Shown here in pieces: positions 55,601 to 64,000 of a DNA stretch of 64,000 nt. The position numbers were made by a program, and so were the translations under genes. The notes beneath the pieces were generated by a model. It was not told the DNA's origin, made no database searches, and worked only from the letters and a program-made list of their open reading frames with translations. The stretch covers positions 1,813,001 through 1,877,000 of the forward strand of contig NC_087392.1 of the NCBI RefSeq assembly GCF_963675165.1, in the 5' to 3' direction. Source of the DNA: Halichondria panicea (Eukaryota > Porifera > Demospongiae > Suberitida > Halichondriidae). Position 1 is the stretch's first letter. The number at the start of each line of letters is the position of its first letter.

Positions 55601-56839
55601 CTTCCTTTGACAACATGATTAGTAACCCGAGAATAGAGAATAAAGTATCAATAATTGGCTTTTGTTTGCTTTGTTCTCAGTGCGTACACAAACGTATGCA
55701 ACATTATATAAAAGTGATTGCATGCATACATTCCTGATTACGTAAATACATGTATTTGTCCTCCCCTTCCCCCAGTGTTGACGAGAGGGTAGTTCTAATA
55801 AATACGTGTATTGTCTTCCCCCTCCCCCAGTGTTGACGAGAGGGTAGTTCTAATAAATACGTGTATTTGTCCTCCCCCTCCCCCAGTGTTGACGAGAGGG
55901 TAGTTCTAATGGTGTCCTTGTTCCTGATGGCCATTGGCTACTTCGTCCTCCTCCCTATGGGGGACACGCTTCCTAAAGTTGCCATTTCATGTGAGCCGAC
56001 ATTATTATTATTATTATATAGCTGGTAATTTTTTTGTTGATGCAAATTTTCGGATGAACTGCCCAATTGTATTTGTACAGCTCAGAATAGTGACATTGAA
56101 CCTATTGCAGTAGAATAAGTTCGTATTTTTAATGTATGATGCTCTATAATCTGAAATTTCCACCATATGAAAATAATCTACGATACATGTGGCTCATTTG
56201 CTTTATGCCGCTGCCCCCTCCCGCTCCCTCGCAGGGCTGGACTCTCCTATATCTACCAACTCTAGTGTGCCGTGGGACAATGATAACAACCTGACGCACT
56301 TGGAGGGGGTGGGCTGTCGAGATCCCCCACAGAGCTGGTGCACCTACATCTCCCAGATATACCTAGTCCAGTACATTCTGGCACTCATGTTACTAGCCAT
56401 TGGCTATCCGGCCGGAAATCTCATCTCTTATGCTATCTTCTCCAAGATTCTGGGGCCTTTCCCTCAGGTGGGCGTGTTGTAATTATCGTTGTGTGTACAT
56501 AATAATGAACTATTAGTTGATACTTTGATCACGAGCTACAACGTATACTGAGGTAATACCTACCGTAACATAAAAGGTGCTTGAAACGTTAAGGCTTAAT
56601 CTGTATGTGTGCTATTAAAGATTATAACCCCTCTCCCCCTCCTCCCTCAGGGCACGATGATGGGTATTCTGACAGCTGCAGGCAGTCTAGCAAGAGCTCT
56701 GGGGCCGATGTGTGTGACCGCCCTCTACCAACACTTTGGACCCACCGTCACCTTCTCCTCCGTGGTAGGTCTAATGGCAGCTGCCATTCTCCTGTTACTA
56801 TTCACCTCGTACAGACTCAAACCTTACAGTAGCAATAGC
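52639..56839 (+). CDS. MFSD8: MFSD8 / CLN7 lysosomal chloride-channel/transporter orthologue
   Basis: Endolysosomal 12-helix MFS protein; loss in humans causes neuronal ceroid lipofuscinosis 7. The N-terminus carries an acidic dileucine-type lysosomal signal ([10 protein letters not shown], like EQEPLLG in human). Then [69 protein letters not shown]-like [18 protein letters not shown] and QALGFILGP. Later blocks are [65 protein letters not shown] and [19 protein letters not shown]. About twelve exons. The signature blocks match human MFSD8 in order, so orthology is strong. One acceptor is triplicated (55,740-55,890). Confidence 0.93.
55075..55345. repeat. Dispersed repeat copy in an MFSD8 intron
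   Basis: About 270 bp related, in opposite orientation, to 6,117-6,410. A third, shorter relative lies at about 57,840-57,945. No coding potential. Confidence 0.5.
55732..55910 (+). repeat. Triplicated splice acceptor, 55-56 bp unit
   Basis: Three tandem units of AATACRTGTATTTGTC + CTCCCC..CCCCAG + TGTTGACGAGAGGGTAGTTC. Exon starts are possible at 55776, 55831 and 55887. Confidence 0.95.
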
Positions 56840-57200
56840 TAGCTGTTTTGAAATTCGTATGTTTATTTTGTGTTTTTTTGTGGGTTTTTTTTCAGCTTTG
56901 GCTATATTAAATTATAAATACTTTTCTGACATTTAATAGTAATTATTTGCACCTACAAATCTACACATGACAATCATGAGCTCACTCTGGGTTAGGGCTA
57001 TATAATTATCTATTCTCTTTTATACAGTAGCTATGCTTCAGAGTATACTGTTGAGTCAGCAAACATACCTGGGTAATGTTAACATTGTCATAATTTTAAA
57101 CAAGATGAATCGCAGATTAATATGTACCACAAACAACAAATAATTTTAGCGTGTATTGATTCGGTGGTGATGTGTGAATAATACATGCATGACCATATAA
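56840..57200. other. Convergent 3' intergenic region
   Basis: 361 AT-rich bp between the stops of MFSD8 (+) and the TRIO-like gene (-). Nothing recognised. Confidence 0.6.
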
Positions 57201-59020
57201 CTAGCTTTGCTGATTACGAATGAATAGTTTCAATTGCGCAATGTCCATTTTGTTCTCCTTGAAACTCTCGGAGAGCTACAAAGGATGGCATTAACAGGAT
57301 ATTAATCATACCACTATAATTATATATTATTTCTTCAATGTTATTATTGTATATATAAAAGAGTTGCTTACTTTGAACCAGTCGAGGGATTTTGCTGATT
57401 CAGCTGTTGGTCTGTTCCTACAAAACATACAAAACAAGTGGCATGTTGTAATTAAAAGGAAGAATGCAGAATGGAATTGAAATGGAATTGAATAATTATG
57501 CAACAGAATGGATCGAGAGACAGTTCAAATTTTGTTGGGGCCATAATACCGTATAGCGCGAAATTCGCGGATTTCGTGGGTTAGCAATCGTACACTAAAA
57601 TTAAGTCCACGAAAATTGTTCTTTAATTAGAATTATCTGCTATAACGTGCAAAGATTAAAGGCGTGGCTTCCGGTATAAGCAGTTATTTCCATGAACATT
57701 GTGCAACGAAATGCTTTTAGAGGCCATTCCACGAAATATAAGTGCCTCGAAGATTTCGCACTATATGGTATTTTATTTTGTCATTTTTGACTTTTTATAA
57801 TTAAAATTGGCAAATTCAAATATATTATTATGAACATTAATGATGCCATTTGAAAAGATCTCTTTCTAAGCTTTCAGAGAATCATAAAATTAATCGTTGG
57901 AATAGATCGAATACACAAAATTCAAGTTGTGGCAGCACAACAAGTACATGGTGAACTGCTAGATTGAACCTTGAACCCTGAACCATCCACTCACTTTGTG
58001 GAGAGTACGAATATGTCCCTCAATAGAGCGACGGCCTCAGGGCTGCACACTGATGTGTGGGTGGGGATGTGGTAGGCGACTGAGGTGACGTTGGCTATGG
58101 TGTGCACGCTACTGCCACCGCAGAATGGACTACAGCCGTAGAATCTACACCACAAAGAGAAATATAATTGATGATGGTGATGTCACGCACTTTAACAATG
58201 AACCCTATGCATGTGAATAAGCACTACAATAAAGCCTACACACTGTAACACTGTATTTTGACAAGGCACAATGTAATGCTATAATTATACAGTAGTGCAC
58301 TCACATGATGTAGATGATGACCCCCACGCCCCATACATCAGTGCCTGGGCCAATAGATTCTTGTTTGAATACCTCAGGGGCCAAGTACTGGTAGTCTATA
58401 CAGGGCTCCAGCTGTCCAGTGAGGGACTCCTCACCGTAATGTCTGGCAGCACCAAAGTCTATCAGTTTGAGCACGTCAGCGCTGCGTGTGATCTGAATCA
58501 TCAAGTTACTGGGCTGTGTGTGTGTGTGTGTGTGTGTGTGTGGGGAGAGAGAAATTTAAACACTAGAATCAGAAGTATATTTCTGAGTGTGAAAACTTTA
58601 CGTTGTGTGTGTGGGTGTGGCTTACTCGAACGTCCATGTGGACAATGGTGTGAGTGTGTAGGTAGTGGAGTGCATCCAGGAGTTGCCCCATGAGACCTGC
58701 TACCATGGTTTCCGTCACCGAGGACTTTCTTACAAGATAATCAAACAGATGTCGTCCATTTATACTGCAGAAACAAAAATTATATGCCTGTAAATGTTTG
58801 TCTAAAAGAGTTTTGAGTTTATGTACTTCTCCATGGCAATGGCCATGCCTCCGTTGTACACCCCGCATTGACAGCTGAGGAGGTTGGAGTGTTTGAGTCG
58901 AGATAAGATGCACAACTGCCGGAAGAAACTCTCCTCAGAGGAAGCATTGCTCAGTAGTTTGACAGCTACTAACTTTTTGTTGGACTTGAGCTTAGCCAGT
59001 TTCACCTCTGAGAACCGGCC

Positions 59021-59087
<67 letters not shown>

Positions 59088-62000
59088 GTGTGTGTGGGTG
59101 GATAAGGAGGTGTGTATCAGGGCTTGCATAAGTACAGAATGGCAGCCATTGACTGACTATATGGTTACAAATGTATACACAGCTCTAGAATTGCATTTAG
59201 TAATCGTGGATCACGTTATACTGTAATGCAGTTTTAGAGTCTCTCCACACCTTCCTAGGTCACTGATAAAGCTGTACACTTTCTTGATAGGCTTATAGAT
59301 GATGGGTGCAGTGTACTCCTCGATCATGTTCCTCTGTAGCCACACCTCCTCCCCAGCGTTGGACCCTGACATCACTCGCACCCTCCACACATCACCACGA
59401 CTCACATCTAGCGGCAGAAATACCTGTGCAAGGTGGAGGGTGGGCTCATGCATGACTAATTTATCTCTTTATAACAGCCGATGATTACAGTAACCTGATA
59501 CACACAGTCATGCTATTGCCTTGAGAGTAGGGGGGACTGAGGTGATTCAGATTTAAAGAGGTGTCACCTTATAAGAAGAGCATTATAGACGGATAGTGTT
59601 AACTATACACATAGTTTAGAAGTACCCTCATTATTGACTCATGTACTAGCTCACCTGACCAGGGTGTGACTTGTAGACCTGTTCAGCTACAGCTGGCTGC
59701 GTCTCCACGGCAATGTAATACGTCTCTTCAGGAGGGAGCACTGAATTAAGTTGGGACACTCTCTTCAGGGCACCTGGTGATCTACATGCATGCATGTATA
59801 CATAATAGCATAGATACTATTATAGATTGACAAAAAATATTGCTGGGAAGAAACCAACCTTGGGGGTACGAGCGAGTGGGCTGAGAGGGGGTAATAGATG
59901 TAGCTGCGGTCAGAGCTCTGGGACGCACTGTTAGTCTTCTGGGTCAACCACCTCTTGAGAAGCCGTGGGGATAGGGAGAGACCCGCACTCTTGCGGAACA
60001 TTGTCTGCTCAATGTCAGCAATGGAGGCGTGGTAGCTATGGGGACGGTCAGGCCTGGGTAGGGTCGTCAGTGAGGATGAAACAATGGACGTCATGGGTAC
60101 ACTCAATCGTGGGGACAATGGCAACTTTGCAGTCTTAGTGACCGAGACTGCAGGTTTGTTGGAGCCTAAGAACTGTTGACAGAGCAATAAATGGAGTCAC
60201 TAATATATACAGCCGGCAACTATAGAGAACACTGTATACATACACATAACCACTAACACCCTAGTCTCGTTCCCAGGCCGATAAAACAGAAGGAAGAAAA
60301 AAACCACCCAGCATTCAATTAAAGAAAAAAACGGCCTGGGACCGAGGCTACCCATGCCACCCACACACGCACTGTGAATCCGGTCTTCTGTGGCCAGTCC
60401 CCCTCAAAGTCACTGTCTGAGTCCGGCATGGAGTCCACACTCGAGTCAGAGTCACTCCACTCCAGACCAATGGATGGGTGACGAGGTACCAGACTACTGG
60501 CAGCTGACTTGCCAAATATGAGTGCTGAGGGACGGGGAGTGTACAAGCTACTTAGGCTGGTAACTAGGACTACAACAACACTACCGTTTTCTAGCGAGGG
60601 ATACTATGACCTATAATATAATTATAGCTATTTCGTCATAATAATTTATACTCCTTAGCATGACAATAGCATAAGCATGCAACTCCTCACCTCTCTTCAT
60701 CTGCAGCTGTGAGAATAGGATCGACTGAAGGTCAGTCACCCAGTGTTCCGTTACATCTTTACGATCGGTACGGAAACGAAACCCTGCCCCTCCCTCCTCA
60801 CTGAACTGGAACTCACTGGTACCTTCCTTATTCACCTTACCGTTCAATGTCTGTGTGTGTGTGCACGCGTGTGTGTGTGTGTGTGTGTGGGGGGGGGGGG
60901 GGCATATTTGAGTATGCAACTGCATGATAATACCGTATATGCTTTTGTATTTAGTACACCTTTATTCCTAGTTCGAAGTGGAAGAACCCGTCCTTGTCAG
61001 CAGGTGTGGCCACAATGATCCGGTGATCAAACAGGTACACCTGCATCGTCTCCTCCTTACCACCATAAGTTGAGAACACTAGCAAGTCCTGTGTGGGGAG
61101 TGTATCACATTATGGTTGGAGCTTAATTGATAACGAGACAATGTGGAATGTGGTCAAGGATTTCGATGATTGTAATGACCAGGTTTTTACTTAGATATGG
61201 TATCTGTTTACGAATAAAACCAGAGGCCATAGTTTAAGCATAAGGTGATGATGTGTGTATACAGCTATGTATGGAAGTAGAAGTGTAATAGTTCAGAAAT
61301 GTGTACTTATATATCAACAGGACATCTGGCATGTGGTCTATTGTAATGCATGATCACTAACAAGAGGTCAAAGGTGGCCCACCTGCCTCCATAGAGTACC
61401 ATGAGAGATGACATTGGCTCGGGGAATTCCTCTAAGCAGGCTCAGCGTGATTATGCTGTTGGTCTCCTTGGGGATCTTCTGCATTAGCTCCAGTGCTTCC
61501 TATGTACATGCATGTATATATATATGCACATACATGTACACAAGCATAACGGCAAATGTTTGAAGCACAGAATGAATGGCAACATGTTAACTACGGAAGT
61601 AACGGTCCATTAGGTAAACAAACGGTATGTTTTTGGACTAGTTAATGTATAGCTATAAATACATTCATTGTGAGCCATGAGCTTGTATTGAATGTTTTAA
61701 AATAACACTGAAAACTAACGAGCACAACTGGCTACTCAAGTTACATAACGGCACCCACACTTGGCATTATTATTTTAAGAGCTGTGTACGTACAATGAAC
61801 AAGCAACTCCCCCACCTTCCAACTCACTTCAATCTTTGTCGTGTCCATATTGACTTTACGTGTGTCCTTCAACAAATCTCTAATTAAGAGCTGGTATCTA
61901 GGCAACCTTTGCACGGGGGCAATGAGCAAGTCCTCAATATTCAGCTTCTGCCTCAGCTCTAGTTGTCTAGAAGTGAAGAAATCATCGTACTCCAAACGAG

Positions 62001-63281
62001 TTGAATCAGATACGGGTTTGTTCTTGCAATATGCCACGTACTTGCTCGTGAACTCAGAGCCCTAGGGAGGAACAAGACGATAATTTGATACAGCTGTGAG
62101 CAAATAGTGACTAGGACCAGGGTTTTAGTTAGCCTAGGCGTGGCAACAATTGGGAGTGGAAGTGGGTGCAAGGACAATTAATGGCTAGTGTACTTGGCGT
62201 TGCTATTGCAACACTCTCTATAATAATTATACTGTAAGGTAACGGTTATTGCACGCACTATAAAAATAACCAACACACTCTAGTGTAGTCAAAACAATGA
62301 GAGGGCATGTTTATAAACATAAGCAGACAGTATAATAATTATGTGAGTGTGCATGTGTACATACACGCACGCACATGCTTCAAGAACACTCCGACCATGG
62401 CTTCTGCATCCTCTGCATGGTACACCTGCATTGCTGGGAGGAGGATCCTGTGAGGGTGTGGTGTGTGTGAGGGGTGTGGGAGTGGTGGTGTGGTGTGTGT
62501 GTGTGTGAGGAATGTGGGAGCGGTGGTGTGGTGTGTGTGAAGGATGTGGGAGCGGTGGTGTGGTGTGTGTGAGGGATGTGGGAGCGGTGGTGTGGTGTGT
62601 GTGAGGGATGTGGACAGTGAGTGCCAATTGATGGGACACTCCTAACACAAGCCCCACAACAACCATAACACATTCAAAGCATGTCCATTTCCTCTGACAA
62701 CATACCAACAACTTAATAATAATATAATGAGACTGGACTGGCAATTTTCATATTTGCTAACGTGCCACACAAGATTCTTTCACGGCTTACTCGCGATGAA
62801 AGCTGTAAATTTCAGGTAGTGTCGAGAAGATGGATAAGATATCTGTCTTGAGGGTGGGGGGTACATTTGGACCCCCAGCACGGATATGGTTCAGGTAGTC
62901 CTGCAATTAGGTTAATTAACTAAAACGAATACAGTGCATAATGCATCAGCTGATTCGTAGTACACAGTGTGATAATCACTTAGCTACATAGTGATTTAAC
63001 TATAGTACAATCATCATTAATTTTTGTGTGCACAGTGTAGCTCAGCATGAATACTTGAGGGAGATTAAATGACACCAGTGCATGCTTACCTCAAAGGTTA
63101 CTCTCAATCTCTCCACATACTCTTTCTCAGAGTCAACAAACTCTTTCAACACAAACCTACATCATGGTCAGTGCAGTCTCATAGTGTTTGGGCACAACCA
63201 CACTCACAGCATAGTGCATGAATACACTCACCTCCTGTGCTCTAGAACTTTTTGGACAGAGGGATCACTGATTTCTGTCAT
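57201..63281 (-). CDS. TRIO/Kalirin-like RhoGEF with PH, SH3-like and protein kinase domains
   Basis: Begins MTEISDPSVQKVLEHRRFVL, leading straight into a Dbl-homology domain (EFVDSEKEYVERLRVTFEDYL ... IEDLLIAPVQRLPRYQLLIRDLL). A PH domain follows (LVFSTYGGKEETMQVYLFDHRIIVATP ... RKDVTEHWVTDLQSIL), then a Ser/Pro-rich linker and an SH3-like segment (YIAVETQPAVAEQVYKS ... EEVWLQRNMIEEY). Last comes a CaMK-type kinase: glycine loop LGRGRFSEV, VAVK lysine, catalytic loop HMDVRPSN, LIDFGAA and YLAPEVF. The last exon ends KENKMDIAQLKLFIRNQQS. This equals the C-terminal GEF2-to-kinase half of TRIO/Kalirin (Duet-like); no spectrin repeats, first GEF, Ig or FN3 were seen. About sixteen exons. An earlier non-coding or short 5' exon is possible. 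Confidence 0.85.
57547..57770. mobile_element. 224-bp TACCGTATA-family MITE in TRIO-like intron
   Basis: Left end TACCGTATAGCGCGAAATTC, right end GATTTCGCACTATATGGTA. Internal TTTCGTGG/CCACGAAA inverted motifs. Confidence 0.8.
59022..59078. repeat. TG dinucleotide microsatellite
   Basis: About 28 TG units next to a splice acceptor of the kinase domain (read as CA on the gene strand). A shorter run is at 60,852-60,889. Confidence 0.9.
60262..60350. repeat. 89-bp hairpin repeat in TRIO-like intron
   Basis: Left TAGTCTCGTTCCCAGGCCG and right CGGCCTGGGACCGAGGCTA are inverted over about 18 bp around an A-rich loop. Same end sequence as at 51,235. Confidence 0.7.
62448..62612. repeat. Minisatellite, about 32-bp unit
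   Basis: Four to five tandem copies of GAGGGATGTGGGAGCGGTGG + TGTGGTGTGTGT in a TRIO-like intron. G-rich on the plus strand. Confidence 0.85.
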
Positions 63282-63497
63282 TATCACAGTGTGTATGTGC
63301 ACAATGCATGCAGCAGTTTAACTGCTAGCTAGCTGGTCTTCGATCTAGTTCTACAAAGAATTACTGACCATTACCAGCTTGTTCTAACGACGACCTTTCC
63401 CCTAAAATCAATAGCAACTTGCAAACACATGCAACATCTAGTTACTAAACTTCACTCTTCTGTCTATGGTGGTACTTGTCTGTTGCATAGAGTTATA
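63282..63497. promoter_or_regulatory. Divergent promoter region, TRIO-like / SAM gene
   Basis: 216 bp between the first recognised start codons on each strand. No core element recognised; it could include an upstream exon of either gene. Confidence 0.4.
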
Positions 63498-64000
63498 ATG
63501 GCCACTAGTCATGTCAATGTTAGCCTCCTGGAGAGCCATCTGAGCACGAATGCAGTCATCCCAGATGATTGTCCATACGAGACTATTGGAGGCTCAGGGG
63601 CTACCATTGTGAGACGGCCAAGTTTGAGTTTGAGTTTGAATATGCTCTCCTGTGTGCCTGAGAGGGGACTATTGCAGGTCAATAGGAGCTACAATTCCTC
63701 TCCTGTTGAGAGTGAGCTGTCCTCTGGCAGGAAGAGTGTGAGCGAGAGCATAGTAAGGTGGCAGGAAGACGAAGTGATCTCGTGGCTGGACGAAACTGGA
63801 TTTGGAGAATATGCCGTACATATATTATAGAAGAGAGAGGCTCTAGATCTATACTGATGAATTATATCTCAGGACATGTAATGCTTTAATTATTAATATT
63901 TTCTCTGTAGGATATATTCAGAAATCACTCTATACGGACTGGTAGACTACTGCTAACTCTTGAGGAGTCACACTTGCTGGAGATGGGGATAAATTCAGTC
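63498..64000 (+). CDS. SAM-domain protein, 5' part only
   Basis: Starts MATSHVNVSLLESHLSTNAV. About 90 low-complexity Ser-rich residues precede a sterile alpha motif: SIVRWQEDEVISWLDETGFGEYA in exon 1 (donor GCC|GTACAT at about 63,816) and IFRNHSIRTGRLLLTLEESHLLEMGI in exon 2 (from 63,911), running off the window. SAM domains mediate protein oligomerisation. An upstream in-frame ATG at 63,429 also exists. The family cannot be named from this part. Confidence 0.7.

Noticed and set aside
59026-59226. VCVCVCV frames
   Set aside because: Translation of a TG microsatellite next to a splice acceptor.
62289-62744. 151- and 97-codon frames rich in HTPHH and PHPSHT repeats
   Set aside because: Low-complexity translation of the minisatellite, inside an intron.

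Overview
The window is nuclear DNA from an animal with a compact, AT-rich genome. Genes are cut by many short GT-AG introns (often 50-300 bp) and intergenic gaps are usually under 400 bp. The gene set (PDE2-type phosphodiesterase, WTAP, TRIO/Kalirin-like DH-PH-kinase, CLN7/MFSD8, HSP110, VPS34, TIPIN, C1D) is metazoan or holozoan. Together with the compact layout, the abundant small inverted-repeat elements and the PF03407-type glycosyltransferases, this suggests an early-branching animal, most likely a demosponge such as Amphimedon. That assignment is an inference; no species marker was tested.

Layout, left to right. 1-11.6 kb: two tandem PDE2A-like genes on +. The left one is cut by the window edge and is decaying; the right one is whole. 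An intronless actin maturation protease gene (-) lies between them. 11.9-20 kb: a PA-TM-RING E3 ligase (-), RPL9 (+), a CLN7-like MFS transporter (-) and TIPIN (-). 20-26 kb: PIK3C3/VPS34 (+), with an initiator tRNA-Met on the opposite strand of one intron, then a FAXDC2-like hydroxylase (+). 26-37.6 kb: a long coiled-coil protein with a NuMA/HOOK-like N-terminus (+), MRPL22 (+) and a type II membrane glycosyltransferase (+). 37.7-46.7 kb: RWDD1 (-), importin alpha (+), WTAP (-), C1D (+) and a second glycosyltransferase of the same family (+). 46.8-57 kb: HSP110/HSPA4 (-) head to head with MFSD8/CLN7 (+). 57.2-64 kb: a DH-PH-SH3-kinase gene of the TRIO/Kalirin type (-) head to head with a SAM-domain gene (+) that runs off the right edge.

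Most genes are unrelated housekeeping genes, so there is no operon-like logic. What recurs is head-to-head pairing over 180-390 bp (RING/RPL9, TIPIN/PIK3C3, RWDD1/importin alpha, WTAP/C1D, HSP110/MFSD8, TRIO-like/SAM), which implies shared promoters. Introns hold many short non-autonomous DNA elements. One family, with TACCGTATA ends, has at least six copies. One copy carries a 1,986-bp foldback element whose TA target duplication can be read directly, because an unfilled copy of the same host element lies 21 kb away. The most noteworthy signals are this nested foldback element, the decaying PDE2 paralogue that has lost key ligand-site residues, a textbook heat-shock element before HSP110, and a triplicated splice acceptor in MFSD8. 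I found no operon-like or clearly new biochemical system, no CRISPR and no recognisable retroviral remains.
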